Shown: positions 39,408-48,471 of the stretch, piece by piece
Layout: the number at the start of each line of letters is the position of its first letter
Position numbering within the stretch: the stretch's first letter is position 1
Origin: Limnohabitans sp. Rim11
GTDB lineage: Bacteria > Pseudomonadota > Gammaproteobacteria > Burkholderiales > Burkholderiaceae_C
Direction: 5' to 3'
Length of the DNA stretch: 64,000 nt
Assembly: GCF_001269365.1 (NCBI RefSeq)
Contig: NZ_CXOM01000004.1
Location: 186,001 to 250,000 of the forward strand
Position numbers and translations under genes: made by a program
Notes under the pieces: generated by a model
Seen by the model: the letters and a program-made list of their open reading frames with translations, nothing else
The model's database searches: none
What the model was told of the DNA's origin: nothing

Positions 39408-40152
39408 GGGCTGGGCCTTCTTTTTGTTCGTTTGGTATTTCAGCTTCTTCGGTGACGACTTCAATGACTTCTTGAGACACAAGCTCAATGACTTCTTCTG
39501 TCACTTCTTCATTGACTTCTACACTGACCTCTTCAGTCACCACTTCTGTCACTTCTTCTATGGCTTCTTCCAAAGACAAAGAGGGCTGTGAAGGATCTTC
39601 TTCGGGCATGTTCAAACTGGACAAAGCGGCCGCCTGAGTATCAACCGATGGCAACAAAGGTAACTGGTCAAGAGACCCGAGGCCCAGGTCATCCAAAAAT
39701 TGACGGGTTGTTGCATAAAGGCCAGGGCGGCCTACTGACTCGCGGTGGCCAATGACTTCAACCCAGCCACGATCTTCCAACTGCTTCAAGATCTGGGTGT
39801 TGATGGTGACGCCTCGAATGTCTTCCATGTCTCCCCGTGTCACGGGTTGACGGTAGGCAATGATGGCCAAAGTTTCCATGACAGCGCGCGTGTACTTGGG
39901 CGGCTTTTCTGGATTCAGTTTGTCCAAATAGAGTCTTAACTCGGGACGGCTCTGAAAACGCCAACCGGTGGCAACAGAAACCAACTCTAGGCCGCGCTCG
40001 GCCCAGTCCAATTGGAGTTCCTCAAGGAGAACTTTAAGTGTGTCAGCGCCTAAGGCATCGTCGAACAAAACTCGCAAATCACGCAATGTGACGGGCTGAG
40101 TTGAGCAAAGCAATGCTGTTTCAAGGACACGCTTGGCTTGCGCCGTATTCAT
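39400..40152 (-). CDS. scpB: Segregation and condensation protein B with repetitive acidic tail
   Basis: ScpB is the winged-helix kite subunit of the SMC-ScpAB condensin-like complex. The first 170 or so residues are normal, with [42 protein letters not shown] and [20 protein letters not shown]. The C-terminal 50-60 residues are an unusual Glu/Val repeat ([19 protein letters not shown] and similar, 39445-39570), encoded by a degenerate DNA repeat. ScpA is not adjacent within this window. The gene overlaps rluB by 8 nt, a very common scpB-rluB pairing. Confidence 0.92.
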   Translation of the reverse strand: MNTAQAKRVLETALLCSTQPVTLRDLRVLFDDALGADTLKVLLEELQLDWAERGLELVSVATGWRFQSRPELRLYLDKLNPEKPPKYTRAVMETLAIIAYRQPVTRGDMEDIRGVTINTQILKQLEDRGWVEVIGHRESVGRPGLYATTRQFLDDLGLGSLDQLPLLPSVDTQAAALSSLNMPEEDPSQPSLSLEEAIEEVTEVVTEEVSVEVNEEVTEEVIELVSQEVIEVVTEEAEIPNEQKEGPAHE

Positions 40153-40298
40153 GGTGTCAGTCTTCCGGGATAAATGCGCCAGAGGCGCGAATCGAGATGC
40201 ATTCTTCGGTTGAATTTAACCGAGTCTGAAAATATTCAGAGGTGCATCACATTGAAAGGATTCTGGTCCCATTTTATTGCGACCAAGGAGCCTGAGAT

Positions 40299-41321
40299 TC
40301 AGGTCTTTTCATTGTAACTGAGGGACCAAGCCGACAGCAATCCTAAAAAGTCTGGCGGCAAGTTTGACTTAAAAGTCATGCTCTGATGTGTCATGGGATG
40401 CTCAAAAGCCAAGATGTCCGCATGCAAAGCCTGCCGAGGCATCAAGGCGTTTGCGGAACCGCCATAAAGCGCATCGCCCAGTAAAGGCATCTTCAGGGAG
40501 GCCATGTGGACCCTAATTTGATGGGTTCTACCCGTCTCTAAAATGCAACGCACCAAGGCACCCTGACTTGTTTGGTCTAACAAGTGAAAGTGGGTTAAAG
40601 CCAATTTGCCAGAGTTTCTACTCAAATCGACCGCCGCCATTCTGAGTCGATTTGTCGGATCTCGGCCAATGGGCAGGTCGATTGACTTCTGCTTGGTGCC
40701 CTCCCACGTCTTGTCGCTGACGGCCACATATTGGCGCTTGACCTCGCGAGCTGCTATTTGTTTAACTAGCGCGTCCATGGTCTGACGCGTTCTAGCAACC
40801 ACCATCAAGCCACTGGTGTCTTTGTCTAGCCTGTGCACGATACCGGCTCTGGGTAAATCCATGAGGGCGGCATCCAAGCCCAAAAGTCCATTCATGAGAG
40901 TGCCTGACCAATTTCCAGGGGCAGGATGAACGACCAGGCCAGCGGGTTTGTCAATGATTCTGAGGTATTCGTCTTCAAACACCACATTGAGTGGCATCGA
41001 CTCAGGTTTGAAGGCCTGTGATTGGGGTGTGGCACGCAGTTCTATGGTCCACGACTCCCCGGCTTTGACCTTGGTGGAGGACTTGGTGCATACCCCCCCA
41101 TTTTGGGTTACTGCACCATCTGCCAGGAGCTGCTGCAGGTAACTCCTTGAAAACTCAGGCACTGCTGATGCCAACATTTTGTCTAGGCGTTGACCGTGAA
41201 ACTCAGGGGGAACCCACAAGGACCGCACCTCGACCAAGGATTCGCTGGAAGCTGAATCAAAGAAACTTTCGTCCTGAGAGTCTTCAGGCTCGCCCTGATC
41301 AATGGGGGTCGATATAATCAA
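40299..41321 (-). CDS. rluD: 23S rRNA pseudouridine synthase RluD
   Basis: RluD makes pseudouridines 1911, 1915 and 1917 in helix 69 of 23S rRNA. The 340-residue product has an acidic N-terminal extension, an S4 domain (GQRLDKMLASAVPEFSRSYLQQL), the catalytic aspartate in HRLDKDTSGLMVVAR and the conserved ETGRTHQIRVHMA. The only start that keeps the S4 domain is TTG at 41319-41321, with GGAAA about 10 nt upstream; the first ATG would remove part of S4. It is divergent from bamD with 25 nt between, the same rluD/bamD arrangement as in other proteobacteria. Confidence 0.93.
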   Translation of the reverse strand: MIISTPIDQGEPEDSQDESFFDSASSESLVEVRSLWVPPEFHGQRLDKMLASAVPEFSRSYLQQLLADGAVTQNGGVCTKSSTKVKAGESWTIELRATPQSQAFKPESMPLNVVFEDEYLRIIDKPAGLVVHPAPGNWSGTLMNGLLGLDAALMDLPRAGIVHRLDKDTSGLMVVARTRQTMDALVKQIAAREVKRQYVAVSDKTWEGTKQKSIDLPIGRDPTNRLRMAAVDLSRNSGKLALTHFHLLDQTSQGALVRCILETGRTHQIRVHMASLKMPLLGDALYGGSANALMPRQALHADILAFEHPMTHQSMTFKSNLPPDFLGLLSAWSLSYNEKT

Positions 41322-41346
41322 TTTGGTCTATTTCCAAGGTTGCCAG

Positions 41347-42144
41347 ATGTTAAACATCAGATTATCGGTGCTTGCGCTTTCAATTGTTAGCTTTTCGATG
41401 GTGCTTCTTGCAGGTTGTGCTGGCACTAACACCGATCCCACGGCGGCTTGGACACCTGAAAAAATTTACAGTGAAGCTCGCGATGAAGTCAGCGCTGGCG
41501 CTTGGGACCGCGCCTCGATGCTATTCGACAAGTTAGAAGGTCGTGCCGCGGGTACGCCTTTGGCTCAGCAGGCCCAGATTGAAAAGGCCTATGCTCAGTT
41601 TCGCAGTGGCGACAAAGTTCAAGCCATTGCAACCTTAGATCGATTCTTAAGGCTACACCCTGCCAGCCCTGCCATTGACTATGCCTTGTACCTCAAAGGC
41701 CTGGTTAACTTCAATGACAACCTCGGCCTCTTCTCTTTTCTCACGCAACAAGATTTGTCCGAGCGCGATCAAAAAGCAGCGAAAGATTCGTTCGAGTCTT
41801 TCAAAGAATTGACGCAGCGTTTTCCAGATTCAAAATACACCCCTGATTCACTTCAGCGCATGACCTACATCGTCAACTCTTTGGCATCTTATGAGGTCCA
41901 TGTGGCGCGATATTATTTAAGTAAAGGTGCTCATGTGGCAGCCATCAACAGAGCGCAAGTGGCCATCACAGATTACCCTGGCGTACCCGCAACCAAAGAA
42001 GCCCTTGAAATCATGGTCAAGTCTTACGATGCCATGGGTCTGAAAGAATTGAAAGCAGATACCCAACGCGTTTTAGACAAAAATTTTCCTGCCAGCACCA
42101 AGATCGAAACCCCAAAAGCTAGTTCGTGGTGGAAGTTTTGGTAA
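41347..42144 (+). CDS. bamD: Outer-membrane assembly lipoprotein BamD
   Basis: BamD is the essential TPR lipoprotein of the BAM complex. The 265-residue product has a signal peptide with lipobox LLAGC (lipidated Cys24) and TPR helices from about residue 35 (PEKIYSEARDEVSAGAWDRA, SPAIDYALYLKGLVNFN). The ATG at 41347 follows AAGG by 7 nt. A TATAAT hexamer at 41313-41318 may be its -10 element, though no matching -35 is seen. Its last 26 nt overlap the end of the convergent helicase gene. Confidence 0.95.
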   Translation: MLNIRLSVLALSIVSFSMVLLAGCAGTNTDPTAAWTPEKIYSEARDEVSAGAWDRASMLFDKLEGRAAGTPLAQQAQIEKAYAQFRSGDKVQAIATLDRFLRLHPASPAIDYALYLKGLVNFNDNLGLFSFLTQQDLSERDQKAAKDSFESFKELTQRFPDSKYTPDSLQRMTYIVNSLASYEVHVARYYLSKGAHVAAINRAQVAITDYPGVPATKEALEIMVKSYDAMGLKELKADTQRVLDKNFPASTKIETPKASSWWKFW

Positions 42145-44170
42145 GTTGACTGACTGCCGTTTCAAATTCAGATTCGGTGTCAATTCTGCGCATGGGTGGC
42201 AAACAAGACAACAAGCGTTTGCCATAAGCCATGGACGTTAAACGCGGATCGCACACCACCAGCAATCCTTGGTCCGTTTCACTTCGAATTAATCGACCAG
42301 CACCTTGCTTAAGCGCCACGGCAGCTTCTGGCAGGCTGTAATCTGAAAAAGAACTTTTACCCAAAGATTCAAGGCGCTGTGATCTGGCTTCTACCAAGGG
42401 ATCGTTCGGCGGCGGAAAAGGCAATTTGTCAATCACAACCAATTGCAAAGCATCGCCGGGGACATCAAAGCCCTCCCAAAAAGAAGCTGAGGCAACCAAT
42501 ACACATCCCTTGCCGCCTTGCTCTGCGCCCTCTCGAAATCTTTCCATCAGCCTTCGCTTAGGTCCTTGCCCCTGAACCAGGACTTCAAGCTCACCCGTTT
42601 GACCCAATGATGCTGTTAGCGCTTCGCCGATGTTGCGCATGGCATTCAGAGTGGTGGTGAGGACCAGTGTGCGGCCGCCCAGCTGACTGGCATATTTTTC
42701 AACCCAAGAAGCAACCGCGCGGGTATGTGAAAAATCATTGGGTTTAGGCATGCCTTTAGGCACATAGATGGCCGACATGGCTTCGTAATTAAAGGGGCTG
42801 GCTACACGAATTTTGGTGGCGTGTGAAAGTCCGCAGGGCTCTGTGAACCACTTCATGTTGTCGTCTTCACCCAATGTGGCTGACGTAAAAATCCACGACT
42901 TGTGTAAGGTGGTCTGATTGTCCGGATGGGAAGGGTTTGAATGGCTATCGGGTTGTGCATCGATATCGGGGCGGTTCAGCATCAAGGTGTGAACAGCTTT
43001 GGAAATATCAAGCGGCGATTCCACCAGACGCAATTGAGTACCCACCTCAACCCAGCGAACAGCGCCTTCAGAGCAGACATCCTGAAAATGATCGATGGCC
43101 GCCAATTGCGAACTCACGCGCTCATGCAAGCGCACAAAGTCTGGGGCAATTTCACTGACAGTGTCTAGCGCTGATTGCGCAGCATTCAAGGCAACTTGCA
43201 ATTGCGCCATCGCTGTTAACCAACTGGCCGTATCGATCTCATCTGGAATAGACTCTGCCCAGCGCAAGCGTGACCCAGGGCGCGCATGTTGGGCAGTCAA
43301 GCGCAAATCTCGTGTTGATTTTTCTAGGACATTGCAAATGAGTGTCCAGTCCACCAAACCTCTGGCCATTTGAATGCCTGCACCCAAAATATCCCGCGTG
43401 AGCTCCAGCAATTGACTGGTACTTAAATGTCGACCTAAAAAGTTGATGCCAATTTCGTTAAGCTGGTGCGCTTCGTCAAAAACAACCGATTGAACCGATG
43501 GCAACAATTCAGCCATGCCGGTTTCTCGGACATTCAAGTCAGCAAAAAAAAGATGGTGGTTGATGACCACGACATCGGCCGCCATGGCTTCCTTGCGCGC
43601 CAAATTGACGTGGCACGATTTGAAATTGGGACAGGGAGAGCCTAAGCAATTGTCTCTGGTGCTTGTCACCAGTGGAATGACGGGCGAACGGTCGTCGAGG
43701 CCAGACAACTCAGAGAGATCACCTGTTCGGGTTGAATGCGACCAAGTTTCAATTTTGCTCAGGGCATGGGCATGAATTCTGAGCGAGGCATCTGCGCTTT
43801 GCCTCGCTTGAGACAAGCGCAGGGTACAGAGATAACTGCCCCGCCCCTTTAACAATGCGACTCGAATTGGGAGCTTCAAAACCTCAACCAATTTGGGAAT
43901 ATCGCGCGAAAAAAGTTGATCTTGCAGGGCCTTTGTAGCGGTAGAGACCAATGCCCGATGACCACTCAATAGAACCGGCACCAAATAGGCATATGTTTTT
44001 CCAACACCGGTACCCGCTTCAACCACCAGCTCTCCGCCGCTGCTAATGGTGTTGGCAACAGCCAGGGCCATTTCGGTTTGACCTGACCGAGGTTTGAAAT
44101 GCGGCGTTGCCTGAGCTAGAACACCATCGGCGGTGAAGATGGCTTCAACTGAACGCAATAAAGTACTCAA
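42119..44170 (-). CDS. ATP-dependent DNA helicase, DinG/YoaA (XPD-like, Fe-S) family
   Basis: This is a superfamily 2 5'-3' helicase of the XPD/DinG type. The 683-residue product has Walker A EAGTGVGKTYAYL, four cysteines for a [4Fe-4S] cluster (SYLCTLR, then DNCLGSPCPNFKSC), the DEAH box VVFDEAHQLNEIG, and C-terminal helicase motifs (GCVLVASASFWEGFDVPGDA and QGAGRLIRSETDQG). YoaA, which in E. coli pairs with DNA polymerase subunit chi in repair, is the closest match in length. The start is TTG at 44168-44170, overlapping the TGA of the upstream gene (TTGA), with AAGG 8 nt before it. It is the last gene of the zapE operon and overlaps bamD by 26 nt tail to tail. Confidence 0.92.
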   Translation of the reverse strand: MSTLLRSVEAIFTADGVLAQATPHFKPRSGQTEMALAVANTISSGGELVVEAGTGVGKTYAYLVPVLLSGHRALVSTATKALQDQLFSRDIPKLVEVLKLPIRVALLKGRGSYLCTLRLSQARQSADASLRIHAHALSKIETWSHSTRTGDLSELSGLDDRSPVIPLVTSTRDNCLGSPCPNFKSCHVNLARKEAMAADVVVINHHLFFADLNVRETGMAELLPSVQSVVFDEAHQLNEIGINFLGRHLSTSQLLELTRDILGAGIQMARGLVDWTLICNVLEKSTRDLRLTAQHARPGSRLRWAESIPDEIDTASWLTAMAQLQVALNAAQSALDTVSEIAPDFVRLHERVSSQLAAIDHFQDVCSEGAVRWVEVGTQLRLVESPLDISKAVHTLMLNRPDIDAQPDSHSNPSHPDNQTTLHKSWIFTSATLGEDDNMKWFTEPCGLSHATKIRVASPFNYEAMSAIYVPKGMPKPNDFSHTRAVASWVEKYASQLGGRTLVLTTTLNAMRNIGEALTASLGQTGELEVLVQGQGPKRRLMERFREGAEQGGKGCVLVASASFWEGFDVPGDALQLVVIDKLPFPPPNDPLVEARSQRLESLGKSSFSDYSLPEAAVALKQGAGRLIRSETDQGLLVVCDPRLTSMAYGKRLLSCLPPMRRIDTESEFETAVSQLTKTSTTN

Positions 44171-44547
44171 GGTGAAACCTTGATGGCGTCCGAAGCGTTC
44201 AAAGGCGACTGCGATTTATCCATCAATCTTTGCATCCTATCGGCTTCTTTCAATTCTCTGCGTTTGGCATTGAGGGCGGACTCAAGTTGTTCAAGTGGTG
44301 CTAGGGCTTGATACTTTTGCCTCTTGGCTTTGGCCAAACAATCATTGACTGCAAAAAGCTGCCAGCATGACTTTGAATCAGCTTGGTAAGTTTGAAAAAT
44401 AATCTCTTTTTGGGAGTTCAATGCTGCTGTCTCTTCAGCGATCTTTTTCAATGTCATGACTTGAGCAACATCTGCAGCTAATGCTGGGACGCTTGATAAA
44501 AATACAAATGTCGTCAAACAAGCCAGTGATTTTGAAAGACAGATCAT
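44167..44547 (-). CDS. Hypothetical secreted protein with a paired-cysteine motif
   Basis: This is a 126-residue protein with a signal peptide (MICLSKSLACLTTFVFLSSVPALA) and a mature part predicted to be mostly helical and charged, probably a coiled coil (QLESALNAKRRELKEADRMQRL). Two cysteines, Cys61 and Cys70 in SCWQLFAVNDCL, could form a disulfide in the periplasm. I do not recognise a named family; short proteins with a C-x8-C motif of this kind followed by a helix occur as hypotheticals in Burkholderiales. It overlaps zapE by 4 nt and the helicase start by 3 nt, so it is translated as part of that operon. It is odd to find a secreted protein between two cytoplasmic ones. Confidence 0.8.
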   Translation of the reverse strand: MICLSKSLACLTTFVFLSSVPALAADVAQVMTLKKIAEETAALNSQKEIIFQTYQADSKSCWQLFAVNDCLAKAKRQKYQALAPLEQLESALNAKRRELKEADRMQRLMDKSQSPLNASDAIKVSP

Positions 44548-45641
44548 GTAATTTGGGTATCTACGGTTCTGTGTTCTAAAGCCAAGAATTCAGACGATTG
44601 CATTTCGTGCAATCTAGAAATGGTTCTTGGAAATTCATGGGACAGCGGACCTTCTGTGTAAAGCGCTTCAGGTTGAACTTCAGCAGAAAGAATTAATTTA
44701 ACACGCCTGTCGTACAGAACATCAATCAACCATGTAAATCTTCTTGCTTCCGATGCCAAGCGGGGTGGCATCATGGGGACATTGCTCAGAAGAACCGTGT
44801 GAAACTGGGTGGCAATTTCCAAATAATCATTTTGTGATCTGGGGCCACCGCACAGTGCGCGGAAGTCAAACCAAACCACGCCACCCGCTCTGCGTCTTGA
44901 TTTGATTTCACGCGCTTCAATGTGCAATATAGGGTCTTCATCTTGACCACTGACTAATTTGTCAAAGGCCTCTGCCATAGCAACGTCTGCTTGTTCACCC
45001 AATGGGCAGTGGTAAAGCTTGACCATTTCAAGGGTACGGCGGCGATAGTCAGTGCCGTTGTCCACGTTCAGCACTTCCATGCGCTGATTCAACAAAGCAA
45101 TGGCTGGCAATAAACGATCGCGGTGCAAACCATCGGGATACAAGTTGTCGGGTTTGAAATTGGAGGTGGTCACAAAGCTCACGCCATTCTCAAACAGCGA
45201 CACCAGCAATCGATGCAAAATCATGGCGTCTGTAATGTCGGCCACGTGAAACTCATCAAAGCAAATGAGCTGGTACCGTTTGGCCATACGCCGACCCAGT
45301 TCGTCCAAAGGATTGACCGTCCCTTGCATCAAGGCCAATTCGCGGTGCACTTCGCGCATGAATTCATGGAAATGCAAACGGGTTTTATCTTGAACAGGCA
45401 CGGCATTGTAAAAACAATCCATCAAGAAACTCTTGCCGCGCCCCACCCCACCAAACATGTAGACGCCGCGGGGGAGTTCGGGCTTTTTCTTTAAGAATCT
45501 GAAGGGACTCTTGATGCTTTCCTGGTACGCCGCCCATTCTTTCGCGCATCGCTCCAAAGCCTCTACCGCACGCAATTGGGCAGGGTCAGCCTGATAGCCT
45601 CTGTTCAGAAGTTCTTGGTCATAGGCTGAGCGAACGGACAT
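44544..45641 (-). CDS. zapE: Cell division protein ZapE (AFG1-like ATPase)
   Basis: ZapE is an AAA-type P-loop ATPase that acts on the Z ring at late division and under stress. The 365-residue product has Walker A in GGVGRGKSFLMD, Walker B in LICFDEFHVADITDA, sensor region FVTTSNFKPDNLYPDG, and the family HFHEFMREVHREL motif. The length and motif order match the AFG1/ZapE family. It is separated from odhL by a terminator and heads a three-gene overlapping operon with the small secreted protein and the helicase. Confidence 0.95.
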   Translation of the reverse strand: MSVRSAYDQELLNRGYQADPAQLRAVEALERCAKEWAAYQESIKSPFRFLKKKPELPRGVYMFGGVGRGKSFLMDCFYNAVPVQDKTRLHFHEFMREVHRELALMQGTVNPLDELGRRMAKRYQLICFDEFHVADITDAMILHRLLVSLFENGVSFVTTSNFKPDNLYPDGLHRDRLLPAIALLNQRMEVLNVDNGTDYRRRTLEMVKLYHCPLGEQADVAMAEAFDKLVSGQDEDPILHIEAREIKSRRRAGGVVWFDFRALCGGPRSQNDYLEIATQFHTVLLSNVPMMPPRLASEARRFTWLIDVLYDRRVKLILSAEVQPEALYTEGPLSHEFPRTISRLHEMQSSEFLALEHRTVDTQIT

Positions 45642-45678
45642 GTAAAGGTGCTTTAAAAGAAAGGTTCTGTGGAATGAG

Positions 45679-45702
45679 AAAACCCGGGACTGGCCCGGGC
45701 TT
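45679..45702 (-). terminator. Intrinsic terminator after the odh operon
   Basis: On the minus strand AAG-CCCGGG-CCAGT-CCCGGG-TTTT forms a hairpin of 8-9 bp with a 5-nt loop, starting about 25 nt after the odhL stop and before zapE. The T-run is short and partly in the stem, so efficiency may be moderate. Confidence 0.65.
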
Positions 45703-45727
45703 CATAGTTTAACGAGACTTCAGAAAC

Positions 45728-47155
45728 TTAGAAGTTCAGGGTCCGTTTGTCCACTGCCAGAGCAGCTTCTTTGGTGGCTTCACTCAATGAGGGGTGAGCA
45801 TGGCAGATACGGGCAATGTCTTCGGCGCTGGCACGGAATTCCATGGCCACAACGGCTTCAGAAATCAACTCGCTGGCCATGGGGCCAACAATGTGAACGC
45901 CCAAGATTTCGTCGGTCTTGGCATCGGCCAAGAACTTCACCATACCCGTGGTATCGCCCAGAGCGCGTGCACGGCCATTGGCCAAGAAGGGGAATGTACC
46001 GGCTTTGTAAGCCACGCCATCGGCCTTGAGCTGTTGCTCAGTGCGGCCCACCCACGCAATTTCGGGGCTGGTGTAAATCACCCAAGGAATGGTGTTGAAG
46101 TTCACGTGTCCGTGCTGTCCCGCAATGCGCTCGGCCACGGCAACGCCCTCTTCTTCCGCTTTGTGCGCCAACATAGGTCCGCGCACCACATCGCCCACCG
46201 CCCAAACGCCAGGCAGGTTGGTTTTGCATTCTGCGTCGACCACAATGGCACCGCGCTCATCCAATTGGAGGCCCACGGCTTCGGTGTTCAAACCGATGGT
46301 GTTAGGCACTCGGCCAATGGACACGATCAATTTGTCTGCATCGATGCTGAGGGCTTCGCCCTTGGCATTGGTGTAGGCCACTTTGACGCCTTTTTTGCCG
46401 TTTTGAATCTCGCCGACTTTGACGCCGAGCTCAATCTTCAAACCTTGCTTGTCAAAAGCCTTTTTGGCTTCTTTGGCAATCTGCTCGTCGACTGCGCCCA
46501 AGAAGGTTGGCAAACCTTCGAGGATGGTAACTTCAGAGCCCAGACGGCGCCAGACAGAACCCATTTCCAAACCGATGACGCCTGAACCAATCAGCACCAA
46601 TTTCTTGGGAACTGCGCCAACTTTCAAAGCGCCGTCGTTGGACAACACATTGACTTCATCAAAAGGTGTGCCGGGCAAAGCGCGTGCATTGGAGCCTGTA
46701 GCCACAATGATGTTTTTGCCAACCAAAGTTTCGTTGGTTGCACCAGACACGTTCACTTCGTAACCACCCTCAACGGCTTTGCTAAAAGCGGCACGGCCAT
46801 GGAAGAAAGACACTTTGTTCTTTTTGAACAAGTACAAAATGCCGTCGTTGTTTTGCTTCACAACGGTGTCTTTGCGGGCAATCATTTTGGCCACATCCAT
46901 GCTGACACCTTTCATCTCAATGCCGTGATCGGCAAAGTGATGATTGGCTTGCTCGAAGTGCTCAGAAGACTGAAGCAATGCTTTGGAAGGAATGCAACCA
47001 ACGTTGGTGCACGTACCGCCAGGGGCTGGCCCCCCTGCGGCGTTTTTCCATTCGTCAACGCAAGCCACTTGGAAGCCCAATTGGGCTGCACGAATGGCGG
47101 CGATATAACCGCCGGGGCCGCCACCAATGACGACCACATCAAATTGTTTGCTCAT
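45728..47155 (-). CDS. odhL: Dihydrolipoyl dehydrogenase (E3) of the 2-oxoglutarate dehydrogenase operon
   Basis: E3 reoxidises dihydrolipoamide with NAD+ and FAD. The 475-residue product has the FAD-binding GGGPGGYIAAIRAAQLG, the redox-active pair Cys49-Cys54 in [16 protein letters not shown], an NAD-binding GSGVIGLEMGSVWRRLG, and the C-terminal HAHPSLSEATKEAA with the catalytic histidine and glutamate. It has no lipoyl domain, unlike the second E3 in this window. It lies 18 nt after odhB and is followed by an intrinsic terminator. AGGA lies about 7 nt before the ATG. Confidence 0.96.
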   Translation of the reverse strand: MSKQFDVVVIGGGPGGYIAAIRAAQLGFQVACVDEWKNAAGGPAPGGTCTNVGCIPSKALLQSSEHFEQANHHFADHGIEMKGVSMDVAKMIARKDTVVKQNNDGILYLFKKNKVSFFHGRAAFSKAVEGGYEVNVSGATNETLVGKNIIVATGSNARALPGTPFDEVNVLSNDGALKVGAVPKKLVLIGSGVIGLEMGSVWRRLGSEVTILEGLPTFLGAVDEQIAKEAKKAFDKQGLKIELGVKVGEIQNGKKGVKVAYTNAKGEALSIDADKLIVSIGRVPNTIGLNTEAVGLQLDERGAIVVDAECKTNLPGVWAVGDVVRGPMLAHKAEEEGVAVAERIAGQHGHVNFNTIPWVIYTSPEIAWVGRTEQQLKADGVAYKAGTFPFLANGRARALGDTTGMVKFLADAKTDEILGVHIVGPMASELISEAVVAMEFRASAEDIARICHAHPSLSEATKEAALAVDKRTLNF

Positions 47156-47173
47156 GCTAATTCCTAATGTGAT

Positions 47174-48427
47174 TTAGATGTCAAACAACAAGCGTGATGG
47201 ATCTTCCAACGCTTCTTTCATGGCCACCAAGCCCAGGACAGCTTCACGGCCGTCAATGATGCGGTGGTCGTAAGACATGGCGAAATAGTTCATGGGGCGA
47301 ACCACCACTTGGCCGTTTTCAACCATGGCGCGATCTTTGGTAGCGTGCACGCCCAAGATAGCAGACTGCGGTGGGTTGATGATGGGGGTCGACATCATGG
47401 AGCCGAAAGTGCCGCCATTGGAAATGGAGAACGTACCACCGGTCATGTCTTCAATGCCCAACTTACCGTCTTTGGCTTTGGCACCAAATTCAGCAATTTT
47501 CTTCTCGATGTCGGCAAAGCTCATCTGATCGGCGTTGCGCAAAATAGGCACCACCAAACCGCGGGGTGAACCCACCGCAATACCAATGTCGAAGTAACCG
47601 TGGTAGACGATGTCGTTGCCATCAACGGACGCGTTGAGCACAGGGAATTTCTTCAAAGCGTGCACAGCGGCTTTAACGAAGAAGCTCATGAAGCCCAGCT
47701 TGATGCCGTGCTCTTTTTCGAACTTGTCTTGGAAGCGCTTGCGCATTTCCATGACGGGTGCCATGTTGATTTCGTTGAAGGTGGTCAAGATGGCATTGGT
47801 CGATTGCGATTGCAACAAACGCTCGGCCACACGGGCACGCAAACGTGTCATGGGCACGCGCTGCTCAGGACGATCACCCAAGTTGACTGTTGGTGCAGCC
47901 ACTTGCGGCAATGACGATGTGGGCACGCCAGTAGGAATAGACACTTGAGCAGCGGGTTTGGCACCACCAGCAACAGCAGACAACACATCACCTTTGGTGA
48001 CGCGGCCGTCTTTGCCAGAACCAGCCACTGAGCCAGCAGCCAAGTTGTTGTCGGCCATCAGCTTGGCAGCTGCAGGCATAGCCACACCCGCCATGCTGGT
48101 GCCTTGTGCTGCGGGTGCAGCAGCAGGTGCGCTGGCGGCTGGTGCAGGTGCAGCAGCGGCGGCTGGTGCAGCTGCAGCCACTTTGCCGTCGGTATCAATG
48201 CGAGCAATGAGTTGCTCAGCAGTGACGGTACCGCCATCGCCCACCAAGATTTCAGACAAAACACCAGCGGAAGGTGCTGGCACTTCCAACACCACTTTGT
48301 CGGTTTCAATTTCGATCAAGATTTCGTCGGCGGCAACACTGTCGCCCACTTTCTTTTTCCATTGCAACATGGTGGCTTCTGCCACGGACTCAGACAGCTG
48401 AGGAACTTTAACTTCTACGATAGCCAT
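47174..48427 (-). CDS. odhB: Dihydrolipoyllysine-residue succinyltransferase (E2 of 2-oxoglutarate dehydrogenase)
   Basis: This E2 transfers the succinyl group from its lipoyl arm to CoA. The 417-residue product has one lipoyl domain with Lys44 in [14 protein letters not shown], an Ala/Pro-rich linker (about residues 80-108), a peripheral subunit-binding domain ([19 protein letters not shown] with [11 protein letters not shown]), and the catalytic acyltransferase core with [15 protein letters not shown]. It follows odhA by 44 nt and precedes odhL by 18 nt. The single lipoyl domain and [11 protein letters not shown] start separate it from the pyruvate-type E2 at 56838-58490. Confidence 0.97.
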   Translation of the reverse strand: MAIVEVKVPQLSESVAEATMLQWKKKVGDSVAADEILIEIETDKVVLEVPAPSAGVLSEILVGDGGTVTAEQLIARIDTDGKVAAAAPAAAAAPAPAASAPAAAPAAQGTSMAGVAMPAAAKLMADNNLAAGSVAGSGKDGRVTKGDVLSAVAGGAKPAAQVSIPTGVPTSSLPQVAAPTVNLGDRPEQRVPMTRLRARVAERLLQSQSTNAILTTFNEINMAPVMEMRKRFQDKFEKEHGIKLGFMSFFVKAAVHALKKFPVLNASVDGNDIVYHGYFDIGIAVGSPRGLVVPILRNADQMSFADIEKKIAEFGAKAKDGKLGIEDMTGGTFSISNGGTFGSMMSTPIINPPQSAILGVHATKDRAMVENGQVVVRPMNYFAMSYDHRIIDGREAVLGLVAMKEALEDPSRLLFDI

Positions 48428-48471
48428 TTCAATTCTTTCTAAATAGGTTCAGTCGATGTTTGCGTTAGACC

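Noticed and set aside
39445..39570. Possible CRISPR-like or satellite array in scpB
   Set aside because: The repeats are degenerate, lie in frame and have no spacers; they encode a low-complexity protein tail.
45794..46585. Open frame of 263 codons on the plus strand
   Set aside because: It is the shadow of the dihydrolipoyl dehydrogenase gene and its histidine/glycine-rich translation matches no family.
47958..48401. Alanine-rich open frame on the plus strand
   Set aside because: It mirrors the Ala/Pro linker and lipoyl domain of odhB; composition is due to repeated GCA/GCT-type codons.
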